The notes: generated by a model from the letters alone, not told the origin. A stretch of DNA of 64,000 bases from Prochilodus magdalenae (GCA_024036415.1 JAMWET010000692.1:171001-235000), one strand, 5' to 3'. Shown: positions 11,690-24,165, numbered from the stretch's first letter. Made by a program: numbers and translations.

Positions 11690-12955
11690 TACCTAACTAT
11701 CTCATTCATCATGCGGTGCCTGTACCCTTATATCTCATTCTCAATCTTTACTATGGATGCCTTTACCCTAATACTCTCTCAATCTTTACTATGTAATGCC
11801 TGTACCCTATCTCATTCTCAATCTTTACTATGTAATGCCCGTACCCTAACTATCTCATTCTCAGTCTTTACTATGTAATTTCTGTACCCTAACTATCTCA
11901 TTCTCAATCTTTACTATGTAATGCCTGTACCCTAACTATCTCATTCTCAATCTTTACTATGTAATGCCTGTACCCTAACTATCTCATTCTCAATCTTTAC
12001 TATGTAATGCCTGTAACCTAACTATCTCATTCTCAATCTTTACTATGTAATGCCTGTACCCTAACTATCTCATTCTCAAGCTTTACTTTGTAATGCCTGT
12101 ACCCTATCTCATTCTCAATCTTTACTATGTAATGCCTGTACCCTAACTATCTCATTCTCAATCTTTACTACGTAATGCCTGTACCCTAACTATCTCATTC
12201 TCAGTCTTTACTATGTAATGCCTGTACCCTAACTATCTCATTCTCAATCTTTACTATGTAATGCCTGTACCCTATCTCATTCTCAATCTTTACTATTTAA
12301 TGCCTGTACCCTATCTCATTCTCAATCTTTACAATGTAATGCCCATACCCTAACTTTCTCATTCTCAAGCTTTACTATGTAATGCCTGTACCCTAACAAT
12401 CTCATTCTCAGTCTTTACTATGTAATGCCTGTACCCTAACTATCTCATTCTCAAGCTTTACTAAGTAATGGCTGCACCCTATCTCATTCTTAGGCTTTAC
12501 CATGTAATGCCTGCACCCTATCTCATTCTCAAACTTTACTAATTAATGGCCGTACCTTAACTTTTTCATGCCCAAACTTTACCAATGTAATGTCTGTACC
12601 CTAATTATCTCATTCTCAAGCTTTACTTTGTAATGCCTGTACCCTATCTTATTCTCAATCTTTACTATGTAATGCCTGTACCCTATCTCATTCTCAAGCT
12701 TTACTAGGTAATGCATGTACCCTATCTCATTCTCAAGCTTTAATAGGTAATGCATGTACCCTATCTCATTCTTAAGCTTTACTAATGCATGTACCCTATC
12801 TCATTCTTAAGCTTTACTAAGTAATGCCTGCACCCTATCTCATTCTTAAGCTTTACCTAGTAATGGCGGTACCCTAACTATCTCATGCCCAGGCTTTACT
12901 AAGTAACGCCTGTATCTCCATTATCTTATTCTCAAGCTTTACTAAGTAATGACTA
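11690..12955. repeat. 43-bp satellite array 1, about 30 copies
   Basis: The unit is CTATCTCATTCTCAATCTTT then ACTATGTAATGCCTGTACCC then TAA. Some copies lack the AACTA join and are 38 bp. Copies diverge toward both ends. It is the same satellite as array 2 at 14532-15656, but its prevailing variant (TTTACTATGTAATGCC) differs from array 2 (ACACTAAGTAATGGC), so the two arrays have homogenised separately. Confidence 0.95.
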
Positions 12956-13049
12956 TCCAAACGTTGTAATGGAGAATGATATCAGTGAAATAAACACTAC
13001 AAAAGAACAAATGCCTTTATATTGTGTTGACCAGTCGGATATCACCGGT

Positions 13050-13720
13050 GTATCATGTCTGAATGCGCTGCACGGGTTTATATGGGATAGGCTCGTTAAT
13101 ATTTGCCCCCCGAACGAGCAGAACACGGAGAAGCGCGCACGAGCAGCGCCCTCGCGGAGACTGTTGACAGTGACGCCGCGCGAGCAGCTCGAGGCGCCTT
13201 CAGCTCGGCGCTGATCGCTTTCTGTCAGTTCAACACACACCCTCACACACACACACACACACCCTCACTCACCCTCACACACACCCACACACACACCGAC
13301 CGAGAGAGGAGCATCCCGACAGCTCGGCTTCCTCTCACAGCGGCTCTGTCTCTCCGGGTGAGTCCACGTTTCTGTTTTTTAGCGGGCTGCTAACTCCGTC
13401 CTCTCACTTCTGTTTCCCGCCTAAATCACAGAGAGGCTAGCGGGGCTAACTGACCGACCGTCCGAGGGGGCGGCGGAGGGGGCTGATTCTCTCAGGAACT
13501 GTTTAAACTGCTCAGAGAGTCTCAGCGCTCGGTGTCCTGCTCTTCTATGGGACCGAGAGGATTTGAGGGCAGACGGTGAAGCTCTCTCAGTGTCGGGGGT
13601 CCACACAAACAGCCGCCCCCCGCTGCTAGGGGGAGGTGGGTGTAAATGTCTGTGTCTCGCGGAGGAGGAAATGGGTGAGCAGGTGAGGGAGAGGGAAGCT
13701 GTACTTTGCCCTGCTGGTGT
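13050..13720 (+). promoter_or_regulatory. CpG-rich block: candidate promoter and non-coding first exon of the NPY receptor gene
   Basis: The block is dense in CpG (for example 13126-13215) in an otherwise AT-rich region. A TATA-like TTTATATGGG lies at 13078-13087. A consensus splice donor, CCGG|GTGAGT, lies at 13358, preceded by CAGCGGCTCTGTCTCTCC. No convincing coding frame crosses the block. The next recognisable plus-strand gene is the receptor, whose leader begins at a splice acceptor at 37499. NPY1R genes in mammals have non-coding first exons, so joining these is reasonable but unproven. The block could instead belong to an unseen gene. Confidence 0.45.
13239..13298. repeat. Interrupted (CA)n tract inside the CpG block
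   Basis: CACACACA runs are broken by CCCTCA at about 13250-13290, just before the presumed splice donor at 13358. Confidence 0.8.
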
Positions 13721-13803
13721 TGAGCTGGTGTTGATCTCCCACCGTGTGGAGTTTTACAGCGTGTTTCTGAGGAGAGCTGCGCGCTGGGTTAATGTTCACT
13801 CCG

Positions 13804-13804
<1 letters not shown>

Positions 13805-13838
<34 letters not shown>

Positions 13839-13839
13839 A
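13805..13839. repeat. (GAT)n microsatellite
   Basis: About eleven GAT repeats lie downstream of the CpG block. Confidence 0.9.
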
Positions 13840-14508
13840 TCCTGCTGTCCCTCAGACCGTTTACCTTGTACTTCAGACAGGTGAAACTCCCCTGTCACAG
13901 AAACAACACCTGCAGCTGTGAAGGGGAACATCTGAGTGTTCAGACAGCACCTATTAAAAATGGACTGAAGGGCAGATCCACCGACTTTTCAAAATTCCAC
14001 CACTGAGATACAAACAGAACCATAACAGGGTCGGTCAGTGAGTGAAATGCTCCACCGTAGAGAAAGTTAAGACTGTTGTGGTGATGGGAAACAAGGGGAG
14101 CCATTTTATCTGCTATCCAAAGCCACCCGATTCCTTCAGAATAATCTGTTTTCAATTATCTGACTGTTACAGTGTCTTACAATGCCCTGCATACATCCCT
14201 CCCTCCATCCGTCCATGACTGGGCTCCAATAAAAGGATAAATAAGACGTTTCAGGTCAAAACTTCATCACCACACAGTGACTCAGACATCAGACAGCGAG
14301 CGCGTTCATAACCGGTTCATATAATAGCTGCAGGCAAATCGTATTTGTTCCCCCAATCAGATCTTTTGATATGACTGGCTGCACGGTTATTTACAAGTGA
14401 TCAGATTGAGCATGTGTGTCCAGACATCAACAACCCGTCTGTATGGGCTGCTGTGGTAACATTGCAGGCATCATCACGAGGCATTTACCAGCACCTGCGT
14501 CACTCTGG

Positions 14509-15679
14509 GTTTGACATCATCCTTGTTGGTCTATCTCATTCTAAAGCTACACTAAGTAATGGCTGTACCTTAACTATCTCATTCTCAAGCTACACTAAGT
14601 AATGGCTGTACCTTAACTATCTCATTCTCAAGCTACACTAAGTAATGGCTGTACCTTAATTATCTCATTCTCAAGCTACACTAAGTAATGGCTGTACCTT
14701 AGCTATCTCATTCTCAAGCTACACTAAGTAATGGCTGTACCTTAGCTATCTCATTCTCAAGCTTCACTAAGTAATGGCGGTACCTTAACTATCTCATTCT
14801 CAAGCTACACTAAGTAATGGCTGTACCTTAACTATCTCATTCTCAAGCTACACTAAGTAATGGCTGTACCTTAACTATCTCATTCTCAAGCTACACTAAG
14901 TAATGCCTGTACCTTAACTATCTCATTCTCAAGCTTCACTAAGTAATGGCTGTACCTTAACTATCTCATTCTCAAGCTACACTAAGTAATGGCTGTACCT
15001 TAACTATCTCATTCTCAAGCTACACTAAGTAATGCCTGTACGTTAACTATCTCATTCTCAAGCTTCAGTAAGTAATGGCTGTACCTTAACTATCTCATTC
15101 TCAAGCTACACTAAGTAATGCCTGTACCTTAACTATCTCATTCTCAAGCTTTGCTAAATAATTGCTGTACATTAACTGTCTCGTTCTGGGCTTCACTAAG
15201 TAATGTACCATAACCATCTCATTCTTAATTTTCACTAAGAAAAGCCTATACCTTAACTATCTCATTCTCAAGCTTCATTAAGTAATGCCTGTACCTTAAC
15301 CGTCTCATTATCAAGCTTCAGTAAGATATGGCCATACCTTAACCTTCTCATTCTCAAGCTTCAGTAAGATATGGCCATACCTTAACCGTCTCATTCTCAA
15401 GCTTCAGTAAGATATGGCCATACCTTAACCGTCTCATTCTCAAGCTTCAGTAAGATATGGCCATACCTTAACCGTCTCATTCTCAAGCTTCAGTAAGATA
15501 TGGCCATACCTTAACCGTCTCATTGTCAGGCTTCACTAAGTAATGCCTGTACCTTAATTAACTTATTCTCAAGCTTCACTAAGTAATGGATGAACCTTAA
15601 CTAAGTAATGCCTGTACCTTAACTATCTCATTCTCAAGCTTTACTGAGTAATAACTGTTTGACATCATCCTTGTTGGTC
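14509..15679. repeat. 43-bp satellite array 2, about 26 copies, bracketed by a 23-bp direct repeat
   Basis: The unit is CTATCTCATTCTCAAGCTAC then ACTAAGTAATGGCTGTACCT then TAA. A run of five near-identical sub-family copies with TTCAGTAAGATATGGCCATA lies at 15308-15515. The array is bracketed by an identical 23-bp sequence beginning GTTTGACATCATCCTTG at 14509-14531 and again at 15657-15679. Confidence 0.95.
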
Positions 15680-16900
15680 AAGTTGCGAGTGACGCAAAAC
15701 ACACCTAGGAATCTATCGCTTCTTGAGGTACAAAGTGGGATAACAAGGGAGGATGGTTTGGTGCTAGCTGGTTAGCATGCTAACTTCAGTAGATGTGTTT
15801 ATTTGCACTGGAAGCTACCTCACAGAACATTATGTCGGTTTTGCAGTTTGGTTTTTTTTGGGTCGTTTTGGCCCTTAAATGTGGTCTTTCCAATCCACTT
15901 GAGGTGGAGGAATCCATGCTCGACAATTTGAGGTGGAGCGATCTGTGCTTGACAAACTAGTCCCACCTTTTTCATCTTTACTACCATTATAACACTCCAG
16001 ACACGTAACTATAGACACGTGTAGGTCCATTGTTGGTTTGGATGCTAAGTAAAATAGCTATGTTTGTGTTGCAGACATTGAGACCCCCCTGGTTCCCCTC
16101 ACCACCAGTGAGAAGAAAATACGAGGCTGGGTGTTTCTCTACAAACAGAGCTTCGGCCCCCTTCCCCGAGGGGATGAGTCTAATGCAAGTGCGTTGAAAG
16201 AGAAATCTAAGAGAGCGCAGGCACAACTTGGCGAAGGACGTGTCTTCTGAGGATGTGAGTGATCCACTATTACGGTCAGATCTTCATCAGTAGAATGCTG
16301 ATTTTGCATTTGAGACTTGAACATTGAGCCAGATCTTCTTTTTGAGGCATGAGAACTCTGCATGTTACTGTGTAACCCCCACCATATCTGACCCGACACC
16401 TCTGACTTTTAAATGATATTTCTGGATTTACAGAGCAGCTCAGAGCAGCACATGTCCAGCGGGGTTTAGCATACTCTTGTTCACCCTATCTCAGTGATGC
16501 TGAGATGCATCAACATACCAAAACTCTCTGAATGACTCTGTTCATATCTCATATGTTGGTGGTTGAATTGGTCAGAATTGTTATACCATTGCTGGAATTC
16601 CAATTTAACAGTCCGCATTGCTGAGTATAGTGTTTAAGGAGCTCTTAAACTGGTGAATTGAATTGTGTAGCTCTTGGAGTGTTGATTTAAAACCCACAGT
16701 GCCAGCACCAGACTCTAAATGTCACTCTTAATAACGACACGAGATTTGTTCTTTAGTACAGGATGTAGTTTCATTTGTGTCCACCAAACCAGCCCTAAGT
16801 GTTTAAGGCCTACAGTGTTAGACAGCATTGAAATATCTATCTGTAGTGTAAATAAATTCCACTGGACGTACACTCATCACCAGAATAGCCACACAAATAG
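15680..16900. other. No gene seen
   Basis: Mostly unique-looking intronic sequence. A short near-repeat of GAGGTGGAG(G/C) words lies at 15900-15935. No transposon or exon was recognised. Confidence 0.4.
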
Positions 16901-16904
16901 CTGC

Positions 16905-17585
16905 ATTCAGAAGTAATCAGCCCGCAGGAATGAAATGTGCTTGGTCGTAAGCAAGGACCTGACTGACCCAACAACCACGAAGGCATTCAGCAAGCAGCGA
17001 AGCCCTCCATGAGCGCTGTTGCCACATGGCTTCAGGACTACATGCACACAGACTGTTAGAGCGACTGCCCTTAAGGCCAAAGACTGCAATGGTGTCGTGC
17101 CGGACTGTCATGGAGTGACTCCGAATAGCAGCGGGTCATCTTTAGTGACGAGTCCCGCTTTTGTCTTGGTGGAGACGACCAGCGAATCCGTTTGTGGAGG
17201 CACCGTGGTCAGCACCAAGATGAACGCTTTGTTGGCGCATCACACGTCCAGAAGGCCTGGTGTCACTCCACCTCCACCCCTAACGCACCATCTGCAGGAA
17301 CTGTGTGAGGATATTCAAGCTGCATGGGATGGATTATCACAGGACACCATTAGGAACCTCTACAACTCCATGCCATGACATTTAGCGACCCGATGCCATA
17401 CTGAGACACTAGTTCTGTATGTGTAGCTCAATAAATATTGAGCTACCCATGCTACACAGTCTAAATGTATCATCATTTATTCATCATGTGTCATCATTTA
17501 TTCATCCTGGTAACCTTTATCTTCTGTCCCAATAGGATTTCAGTCTGCCACTTCCTTCTGGGTGCAGCTATTCCTTTGTCTTTTT
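16905..17585 (+). mobile_element. Tc1-like family A, copy 3
   Basis: Plus orientation. The FSDESRFCLG block with the first Asp is intact at about 17139-17175. The join from RRPGV to HHLQELCEDIQAAWDGLSQD lies at about 17250-17340. Both outermost termini are eroded and the right one ends in CTTCTGGGTGCAGCTATTC. Confidence 0.85.
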
Positions 17586-18615
17586 TATTCTTTTTATTCG
17601 TTCACTACTCTAATAGCCAGTTTCCCAGACCTGCAAAAAGCCTGCGTTTGGCTTACAATGCACTGTCAATGGAGACGCACAGTTGGGAATTTTCTCGCCT
17701 CTAAAATGGTCTTGGGAAACTGACTCCTAATGGGTTTATCCAAAACTGGAAAGAGTTGTTCTTCCAGCATTATAATTGGTCACTCAGTAGTCTAGATGTT
17801 AATTTCTGACCGGATGTTAATTGGACTCTGTAGGTGTTAGTTTATCAGACTGTACTTGCTAAGTATCAGACTGTACTTGCTAATCAGTGTTTGCTAATCA
17901 GTACGACTGCCTACCTTTATTTCCAGAGAACATTTTCATTGATTTTTGAATAATTGATTCACTGAGATGTGAAATATCAACCAGAGTTTATCTTATAAAA
18001 TGTGAAACGATGTATAAAAGAGAAGCTTACTGTCTCAGCTGTTTGTTTTTACAGTGGTGATTAAATGAGCCAGTGGTTTTAGATATATGGACCTTTTCAT
18101 AGTCCTAGTGAAGACCAGCGAACCGACACACACATATATTCAGAGCTTTTAAATGTTAATAAATGGTAAAATTCTTGTAAATACAAATATTTAGTTTTGT
18201 TGGGTTACTGTTTTGCCTTACAATGCCCTGCAAACCCAATTTAGGTCAAACCTTATCTCCAAAGCATCATAAAACAATGTCTCAGGCATCAGGCAGTGCA
18301 TTCATAAACATTTCATCATGACTTTCTGTGGTGTAGCTTTTAGAGGCATTATACATCTTTTCCTGTCACCACCACTGTAAACGAGTCTGATCCTCTAAGT
18401 TCCTCTAGAGTGGAGAGTGTTTCACAGTGAACCAGTCCTTTTAAACATCCTGGATATTAATTCAACATTGTCAGTGTAGCTTAATTCAGCACTAGCTGAA
18501 GTCCACAGTATGGGTGTTCAACACGGTAGGTGTTCGTTCCATCCAAAACACATTAGGAACACGGCAGCTTGGGCCTACTTGCTGTTTATTTTTGTTGTTG
18601 TTTATATACTTTTTT
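17586..18615. other. No gene seen
   Basis: AT-rich, unique-looking sequence. A short direct repeat of ATCAGACTGTACTTGCTAA lies at 17847-17884. Confidence 0.4.
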
Positions 18616-19080
18616 ACACAGTAAAGCCACATTATTATGACCACCAGAGATAATAACCAGAGAACCCGCCAGAGAATAGCTAGATGGGCTGATTCAGTGA
18701 CTCAGTAAGGTCCTGGTAGGTTGTCGGTATCTGCATCCCACAGCTGCTTAAGGGTGTGTGGGGCACGATCCATAAAGCCAATATGACGATCATGGTTGTT
18801 CCACAGATGCTCAACTGTGTTCAAGTCTGGGGAATTAGAGCAGTACTTGGAAGCCCTGGTCATGCTCTTCCCACCAGTGCCGGACAGTTCTAGCCATGTG
18901 ACATGATGCATTGTCTTGCTAGAAGATCCCACCCCCCCAGGGAGGACAATCAGCATGTGTGGGTGTACATGATCTGCAAGGATGGATTCATACCCAGATC
19001 GGTTGAGAGTGCCTTGGATGAGTGGGCCCAGAGAATGCCACGAAAATGTCACTAGCTTCATAAACTACACGCTGCAGCCG
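18615..19080 (-). mobile_element. Tc1/mariner remnant with LNRSGY / SPDLNTVEHLW transposase end
   Basis: The minus strand 18702-19061 encodes TFSWHSLGPLI, LNRSGYESILADHVHPHM and CSNSPDLNTVEHLWNN. This is the C-terminal half of a Tc1-like DDE transposase with the central catalytic part degraded. The left terminus CAGTAAAGCCACATTATTAT then GACCACC is typical of fish Tc1 ends. Only about 470 bp remain. Confidence 0.8.
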
Positions 19081-19985
19081 TTGAAAGTTGAAAGAACTGA
19101 CTACTAACCGCACACACCCCCACACTTCTCAAACGTGAACCCCAGTTTCCCGACAACACTTAGCCAGCCGATTAACACTAAATCGGTCCCCTCTGATTCC
19201 CTCAGTTCTTTTCACAAGCAAGCAATTATCGCTTACAGACTCCCGACGGATTACTTTTCCATTAACGGCGATGTCTGATTACATCGCTCTATCGCCCAGG
19301 TCTCGGCTGTAATTGGTTATGGCATGTTTTATGTTTCACCACCAAAAGCTCCTCACCAAATGTCATTCCTAACGTTCCCTCTCTCTTGGGGTATCTGTTT
19401 GGGGTATCTTTGGGAAAGTCTTTGTGCTCGTGTTTGTTCTCTCTGGTATCTCCTACTGATGGTTCTCCCCCCACCACCACCTTTTGGATATTGCTTGTTT
19501 GTGTAATAGCTACCATGTGTGCTCCGCAGTGTGCAGAACCGCTCTGAACATCTGAAGGATATATTGGAGCATTACACGACAGGGTGAAATATAGATTTGA
19601 TTGCTGACTGGCCCGTCAGGACCGTTCCTTTATTGTGGCCTATAAACGCATCTCGGCGCGTGTTCAAAATATCAAAGTTCATTTTCGCGTCAGTGTTTCA
19701 GGAGAGGGATGTTGATGGTTTTGTGGATGTTATGAGAGAGAGAGTGCGAGGACGAGTGCTGAGAGAAGAGGGGGGAGGGAAGGAGAGAAAATTGCATATT
19801 ACTGTAAATCACTGGCTTGGATATTGCCTTAGGGTTTTCTCACTGAGAACATAGAAAGATGGAGGCACTGTATAAATACACACACACACACGTTTGAAGC
19901 AGGGGGTGACTACAGATAAGCCAGGAGAAATGGCTTCCAAGAGCACGGTGCATTCATTGCCAAAAGTGTGGCTTTCAGAGAGATC

Positions 19986-20427
19986 TACACTGCATTGACA
20001 AAAGTATTCGCTCGTCTGCCTTCGCACTCAACTTGAGTGACATCCCATTCTTAATCCACAGGGTGTAATATGGTGTCAGCCCACCCTTTGCAGCTATAGC
20101 AGCTTCAACTCTTCTGGGAAGGCTTTCCACAAGGTTTGGGAATGTGTTAATGGGAATGTCTGACCATTCTTCCAGAAGCACATTTGTGAGGTCAGACGTT
20201 GATGTTGGACGAGAAGGCCTGGATCGCAGTCTCCATTCTAATTCATCCCAAAGGTGCTCAGTCAGGTTGAGTACTGGACTCAGGCCAGTCAAGCTCTTCC
20301 TCATCCATGTCTTTATGGAGCTTGCTTTGTGCACTGGTGTGCAGTCATGTCTTGATGGCAGTGATTGGAGCACCTGAACTCAGTGATTTGAATGGGTGAC
20401 TGAATCATTTTGGCAATGTAGTGTATT
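19986..20427 (-). mobile_element. Tc1-like family B remnant
   Basis: The minus strand 19975-20373 encodes RHDCTPVHKASSIKTWMRKS, NLTEHLWDELEWRLRSRPSR and NLVESLPRRVEAAIAAKGG, the C-terminal third of a Tc1 transposase. Termini are ACTGCATTGACAAAAGTATT at the left and, inverted, AATCATTTTGGCAATGTAGT at the right. It is the same family as the longer copy at 62187-63276. Confidence 0.85.
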
Positions 20428-21180
20428 TACACCAGTCGCTGAGCTCGCTCTCTGAAGCTTCCTTAACAGCTCACCACACCAGAGCAGCTATTGTATGCCT
20501 TAATCTCTCATTCTCTTGCTCTCTGTATTCATTATCCCAGAGTTGCTCTCTCTTTTCCCTTTTTCTTTGGCTGTCTTTGTCTCTAATCAGTGACTCAGAG
20601 GTAGCTGGCCTGCCTCGTTATTGTCTGAACTGCTTCTCCTTCTTTAATGTCTGATCTGGTTCTGTGCTGATAGCTCTGCTTCTGATCTGCTCTGTAATGT
20701 GAGTTCTGCCAGAAAGACACAAAAGCAAAAACGACGGAAAACGATATTTAATCTTCTGTACAGTTTGAAGGACGACGATTTTCAAACAACTAAAGGAGTC
20801 TTTGGCGTAGGTCTCGTCCTGGGGCCAGGCCTTGAAGCTTTCAGACCCTCGCAGATCCTGCCAGATATGGATGGCAAGGACCGGGGGGTGGGCAGAGAAC
20901 GTAGAAACGTCGGACCTAAAAGCGGCAAACATGTCCTTTTAAAGACAGGTGGTGCATCGCAATTGGCCAGAGTAATGAAGGAATGAGAATGTCTCTGTGC
21001 TGTCCGGTTTTGTACCGTTGATTTCCGCATTAATTGGTCTGTTTGTCGCTCGTTACAAGTACAGACAGTTAGGGATGTGGTAATAACAGAGTGATACCTA
21101 CCATGGCATGGAGCTTATTACCACCATCACTGCATTTTCTTTCTTTGTTGTATCTGGTCATAAAGAATCTTTCTCTTTTC
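20428..21180. other. No gene seen
   Basis: TC-rich around 20500-20600; otherwise unique-looking. No exon recognised. Confidence 0.35.
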
Positions 21181-21189
21181 TTCCTGTGT

Positions 21190-21442
21190 CGACCAGAAGA
21201 GGCCTGGGTTCCTCTCATGGGTTCTTCCTCTCACTCCTAGGGCGTTTTTGCCTGCAACTGTTGCCTTTGGCTTGCTCTTGGGGGACCTGGATTCCATTCC
21301 CTACGTCTACACATGAACTCTGTTTCTTCTTTCATCCACGTTATTTATTCTTTTAATTTTTCCATGAACTGCTTTTCTGTGAAGCTGTTTTGAGACAACA
21401 CTAGCGGTGAAGTGCTCTATATAAATAAACGCTGAATGACGT
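21190..21442 (+). repeat. Fragment of a common fish repeat ending in AAATAAACGCTGAATGAC
   Basis: Ordered words include GGTTCCTCTCATGGGTTCTT, CCTCTCACTCCTAGGGCGTT, TTTGGCTTGCTC, GTGAAGCTGTTTTGAGACAA and GTGCTCTATATAAATAAACG. This string recurs in many teleost genomes as an interspersed repeat 3' end. Its class is not clear to me. Confidence 0.55.
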
Positions 21443-22874
21443 ATTTTTGCGGGTGAAAGTTGATTCATCATCATTATTTCCTCAGTTTTTTACTTTACTG
21501 GCAGCTCTCTGTTAGTAAGCTGAGCGAGACTACACTGTTGGACTACACTGTAATGCATGCTGGGATCTGTTAATCTGAAAGACTGGCTGTGATGGTATCT
21601 ACAGTGGCTTTCAGAGGTCTCAGTGTTGCTTAGAAGTAATGATGAAACGCTGAGTGCCGGTGTTTGACTGCTCCGGACTGACTTTAAAATATTCTTGTTA
21701 TACTGATCATTATGACCGAAAGGTGTTCAGTCCCCCAGAACCGCACCAGCAACCAATCTCATAAAATTACACTTGTGTTAAACCGCAGAACCGTATGGAT
21801 AAGTTGCCTTATCACTGCAATTACATTACATGTATACCGTCACAGCCCTACAGACCCTGTAGCTCACTAATCCAAAAGATTTGCTCTAATATGCCAGTGG
21901 CAAAGGAGATAAACTATCCCTCTCTAATTCTCCATCAGTTCTGGTTGGCATTTTTACACGCTGCCGACCCATTACTTGTCCATTAACAATGGTCTCTGAT
22001 TACATCCCCCATCACCCAGCTGTATTCCACTCAGTCTTGGATGCAGTTTATTGTGACATCTATTTCGAAGGAAAACAAGTATCTCCAAAATGGCAGCTTT
22101 ACGTGAGAGGCCAAAAGCCTTGTTTAATTCCAATGTGAGTCAGTGGAACCAGTTTTTACCAAGCATGTTTGGGCCGTTTCTGTTGGTTCTTTCATCACGA
22201 AATGTTCACACAGTGTAAACGGCAGATGCTGTGTTCCACACAAATGGAGAGAAATGTTTGTTTTTGGACAGAGACGATATACATGTCTCACCACCAAAAG
22301 CTCCGTAAGCTCCAACGTCATTCGTAATGTTCCCTCTCTGCTGTGGTATCTTTTTAAGACATGCTTTGTAAGCGGACGCTCGCTGATATAGCAGGGCTCA
22401 CGGGCAGTCAGCTTGTCAGAATCTCCTCTTGTCTATGCAGCTGTGTTCAAGCTGACCAGAGAGCAGCACAACTCTAAATCCAAGACGTATAATACTGCAT
22501 GTGACATTGAGGAAACCTGTCCCAGTTCTGACGGAGTAAATTAAGCAGTTTGAGTTCTGAAATATCGGTGACTGGGTGTTTGAAGGTTCTTCTTTTTCCT
22601 CTTTGTGGGTATTGCAAGTATTGGACATTTGAATGCAAATTGTGTTTCTGCTATGGCATTTCTAACGTGAGTGCATTTTTAAAGACGTAACTGAAGTTCT
22701 AATGCCTTTCTGGAAATGACACACTGCGTATGATGGGTGTTACAGTTAACGTGTAACAGCAAAGTGCATTCGTTTTCATTGTGTTCTGACTCATTGAGTT
22801 CAAAGTCATCATTCCCCATTCTGTATTTGAGTTTCCTCATGGTGAAAATGCGATTGCAATCCTGATAGTCAGAC

Positions 22875-22925
22875 TCTGTGGGCGGGGCATCGGGCGGGGC
22901 ATTGGGCGGGACATTTTTAATGTGG
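22875..22925. promoter_or_regulatory. Triple GC-box cluster
   Basis: Three GGGCGGG-type words follow each other (TGGGCGGGGCATCGGGCGGG then GCATTGGGCGGGAC). They match the Sp1/KLF site form, but they may simply be a short tandem repeat in an intron. Confidence 0.35.
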
Positions 22926-23804
22926 GTGTGTTTTTACTGTATGGCAGTAATGGCATTTTTGCAACAGCTACTAGTGCCATTTTAACACTCACTAAATGGG
23001 CTGAAGTAAGTTCTGTAGAAAGGGATTTTTGTGATTGGAAAACCTCTAAGCTGTCTAAACAGGCAGTAACGTTAGTGACATGATGGCCACTTCAGGCAGA
23101 GACACAAACCATGTTGTTGAGTTAAAGTAGAGATACCGATGTTAAAATACTCCTCCAGTAGCAATAGAAGTCTCTCCCTTTAAACCTCCATAGGAGTAGC
23201 AGTACAAAAGTATTTCCCTTCAGATGTACTTAAGTATGGAGAGTGACAGGAGCCTGATTTATTATAGCTCTAATGTCCTGTTATCATTTCTGGAACAGAC
23301 TCTTCATCAGCTCAGTGTAGGTAAAGAGACTCTAGTGTCTCTCAGTCCACCAGTCTTTAATAGAAGCTCATTAATTAGTCTGACTCTGATGACTATTCAA
23401 ATCATCATAAACACAAACACAGAAGACAAAAAAATTCGGTTGTATAAAACTATAAAATAGCTTTTAGCAAACAAGCAAAGTATCAGATTAAGATTTTTTT
23501 CATAAAAATGTAAAAACGTTCGCCATGAGTTTTCCTTTTCCATACCGCATCGGTTTTTACGCGCACATGAGCCAAAAGGAACAACTAATTTCACATAATG
23601 CAATCTACTTACATACAGAAACCAATTACATTTACTTCATTACTGTCCACCACTGACAGGAGGAGCTGGACGGCCAGTGATGGATATTCTTGTTAAGGAG
23701 GCGCAGGGCGACTGTGGGTACTGCCGTGTTTCTCAGCCCTGCTCCTAGAGGAACTCGACTGTAAGATGATTTTAGAAAACTGTCCGCTCAGCTCGTTGAC
23801 AGCT

Positions 23805-24030
23805 CCTGACCGTCTGTAACGGGTGTGTTAAAGCATTGAAAGCACTTAAATGTGCCGAGGCGTGTTTCTCTGGCAGTGCTGCCAGCCTCTGCTCACAGTG
23901 TCACTACTATCAGTCCCTGTGACACGGTCAGGCTCTGTAATCTGTCAATCTGTCTTCCACACAAGCAACAGCTCTTTAACAACCGCTAACTGTCTGTAAC
24001 GGGCGGGTTAAAGCAGGGAAAGGACTGAAA
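23805..24030. repeat. Local duplicated segment
   Basis: TGTCTGTAACGGG(T/C)G(T/G)GTTAAAGCA followed by a G/A-rich stretch and TGAAATG/TTAAATG occurs at about 23812 and again at about 23992. No transposon termini are seen. Confidence 0.5.
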
Positions 24031-24111
24031 TGGGCAGATAGTGTTAATTCACCAGTGTCAGAAATCAGTCAGTGAAAATCAGAGACTCTGTCTGAAGCAG
24101 TACATCCTACC

Positions 24112-24165
24112 CGTTCCACCTTAAATGGTGAGATGAATTTTGAGCAGAGCTATTTAAGGTGGAAT
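24112..24165. repeat. Short copy of the CCACCTTAAAT fold-back family
   Basis: CCACCTTAAATGG at 24117 and the inverted TATTTAAGGTGG at about 24151 enclose about 20 bp. Confidence 0.55.

Noticed and set aside
12953..13393. Small coding frames in the CpG block
   Set aside because: Open by CpG/CA composition. None matches a family or continues across the splice donor into a recognisable exon.
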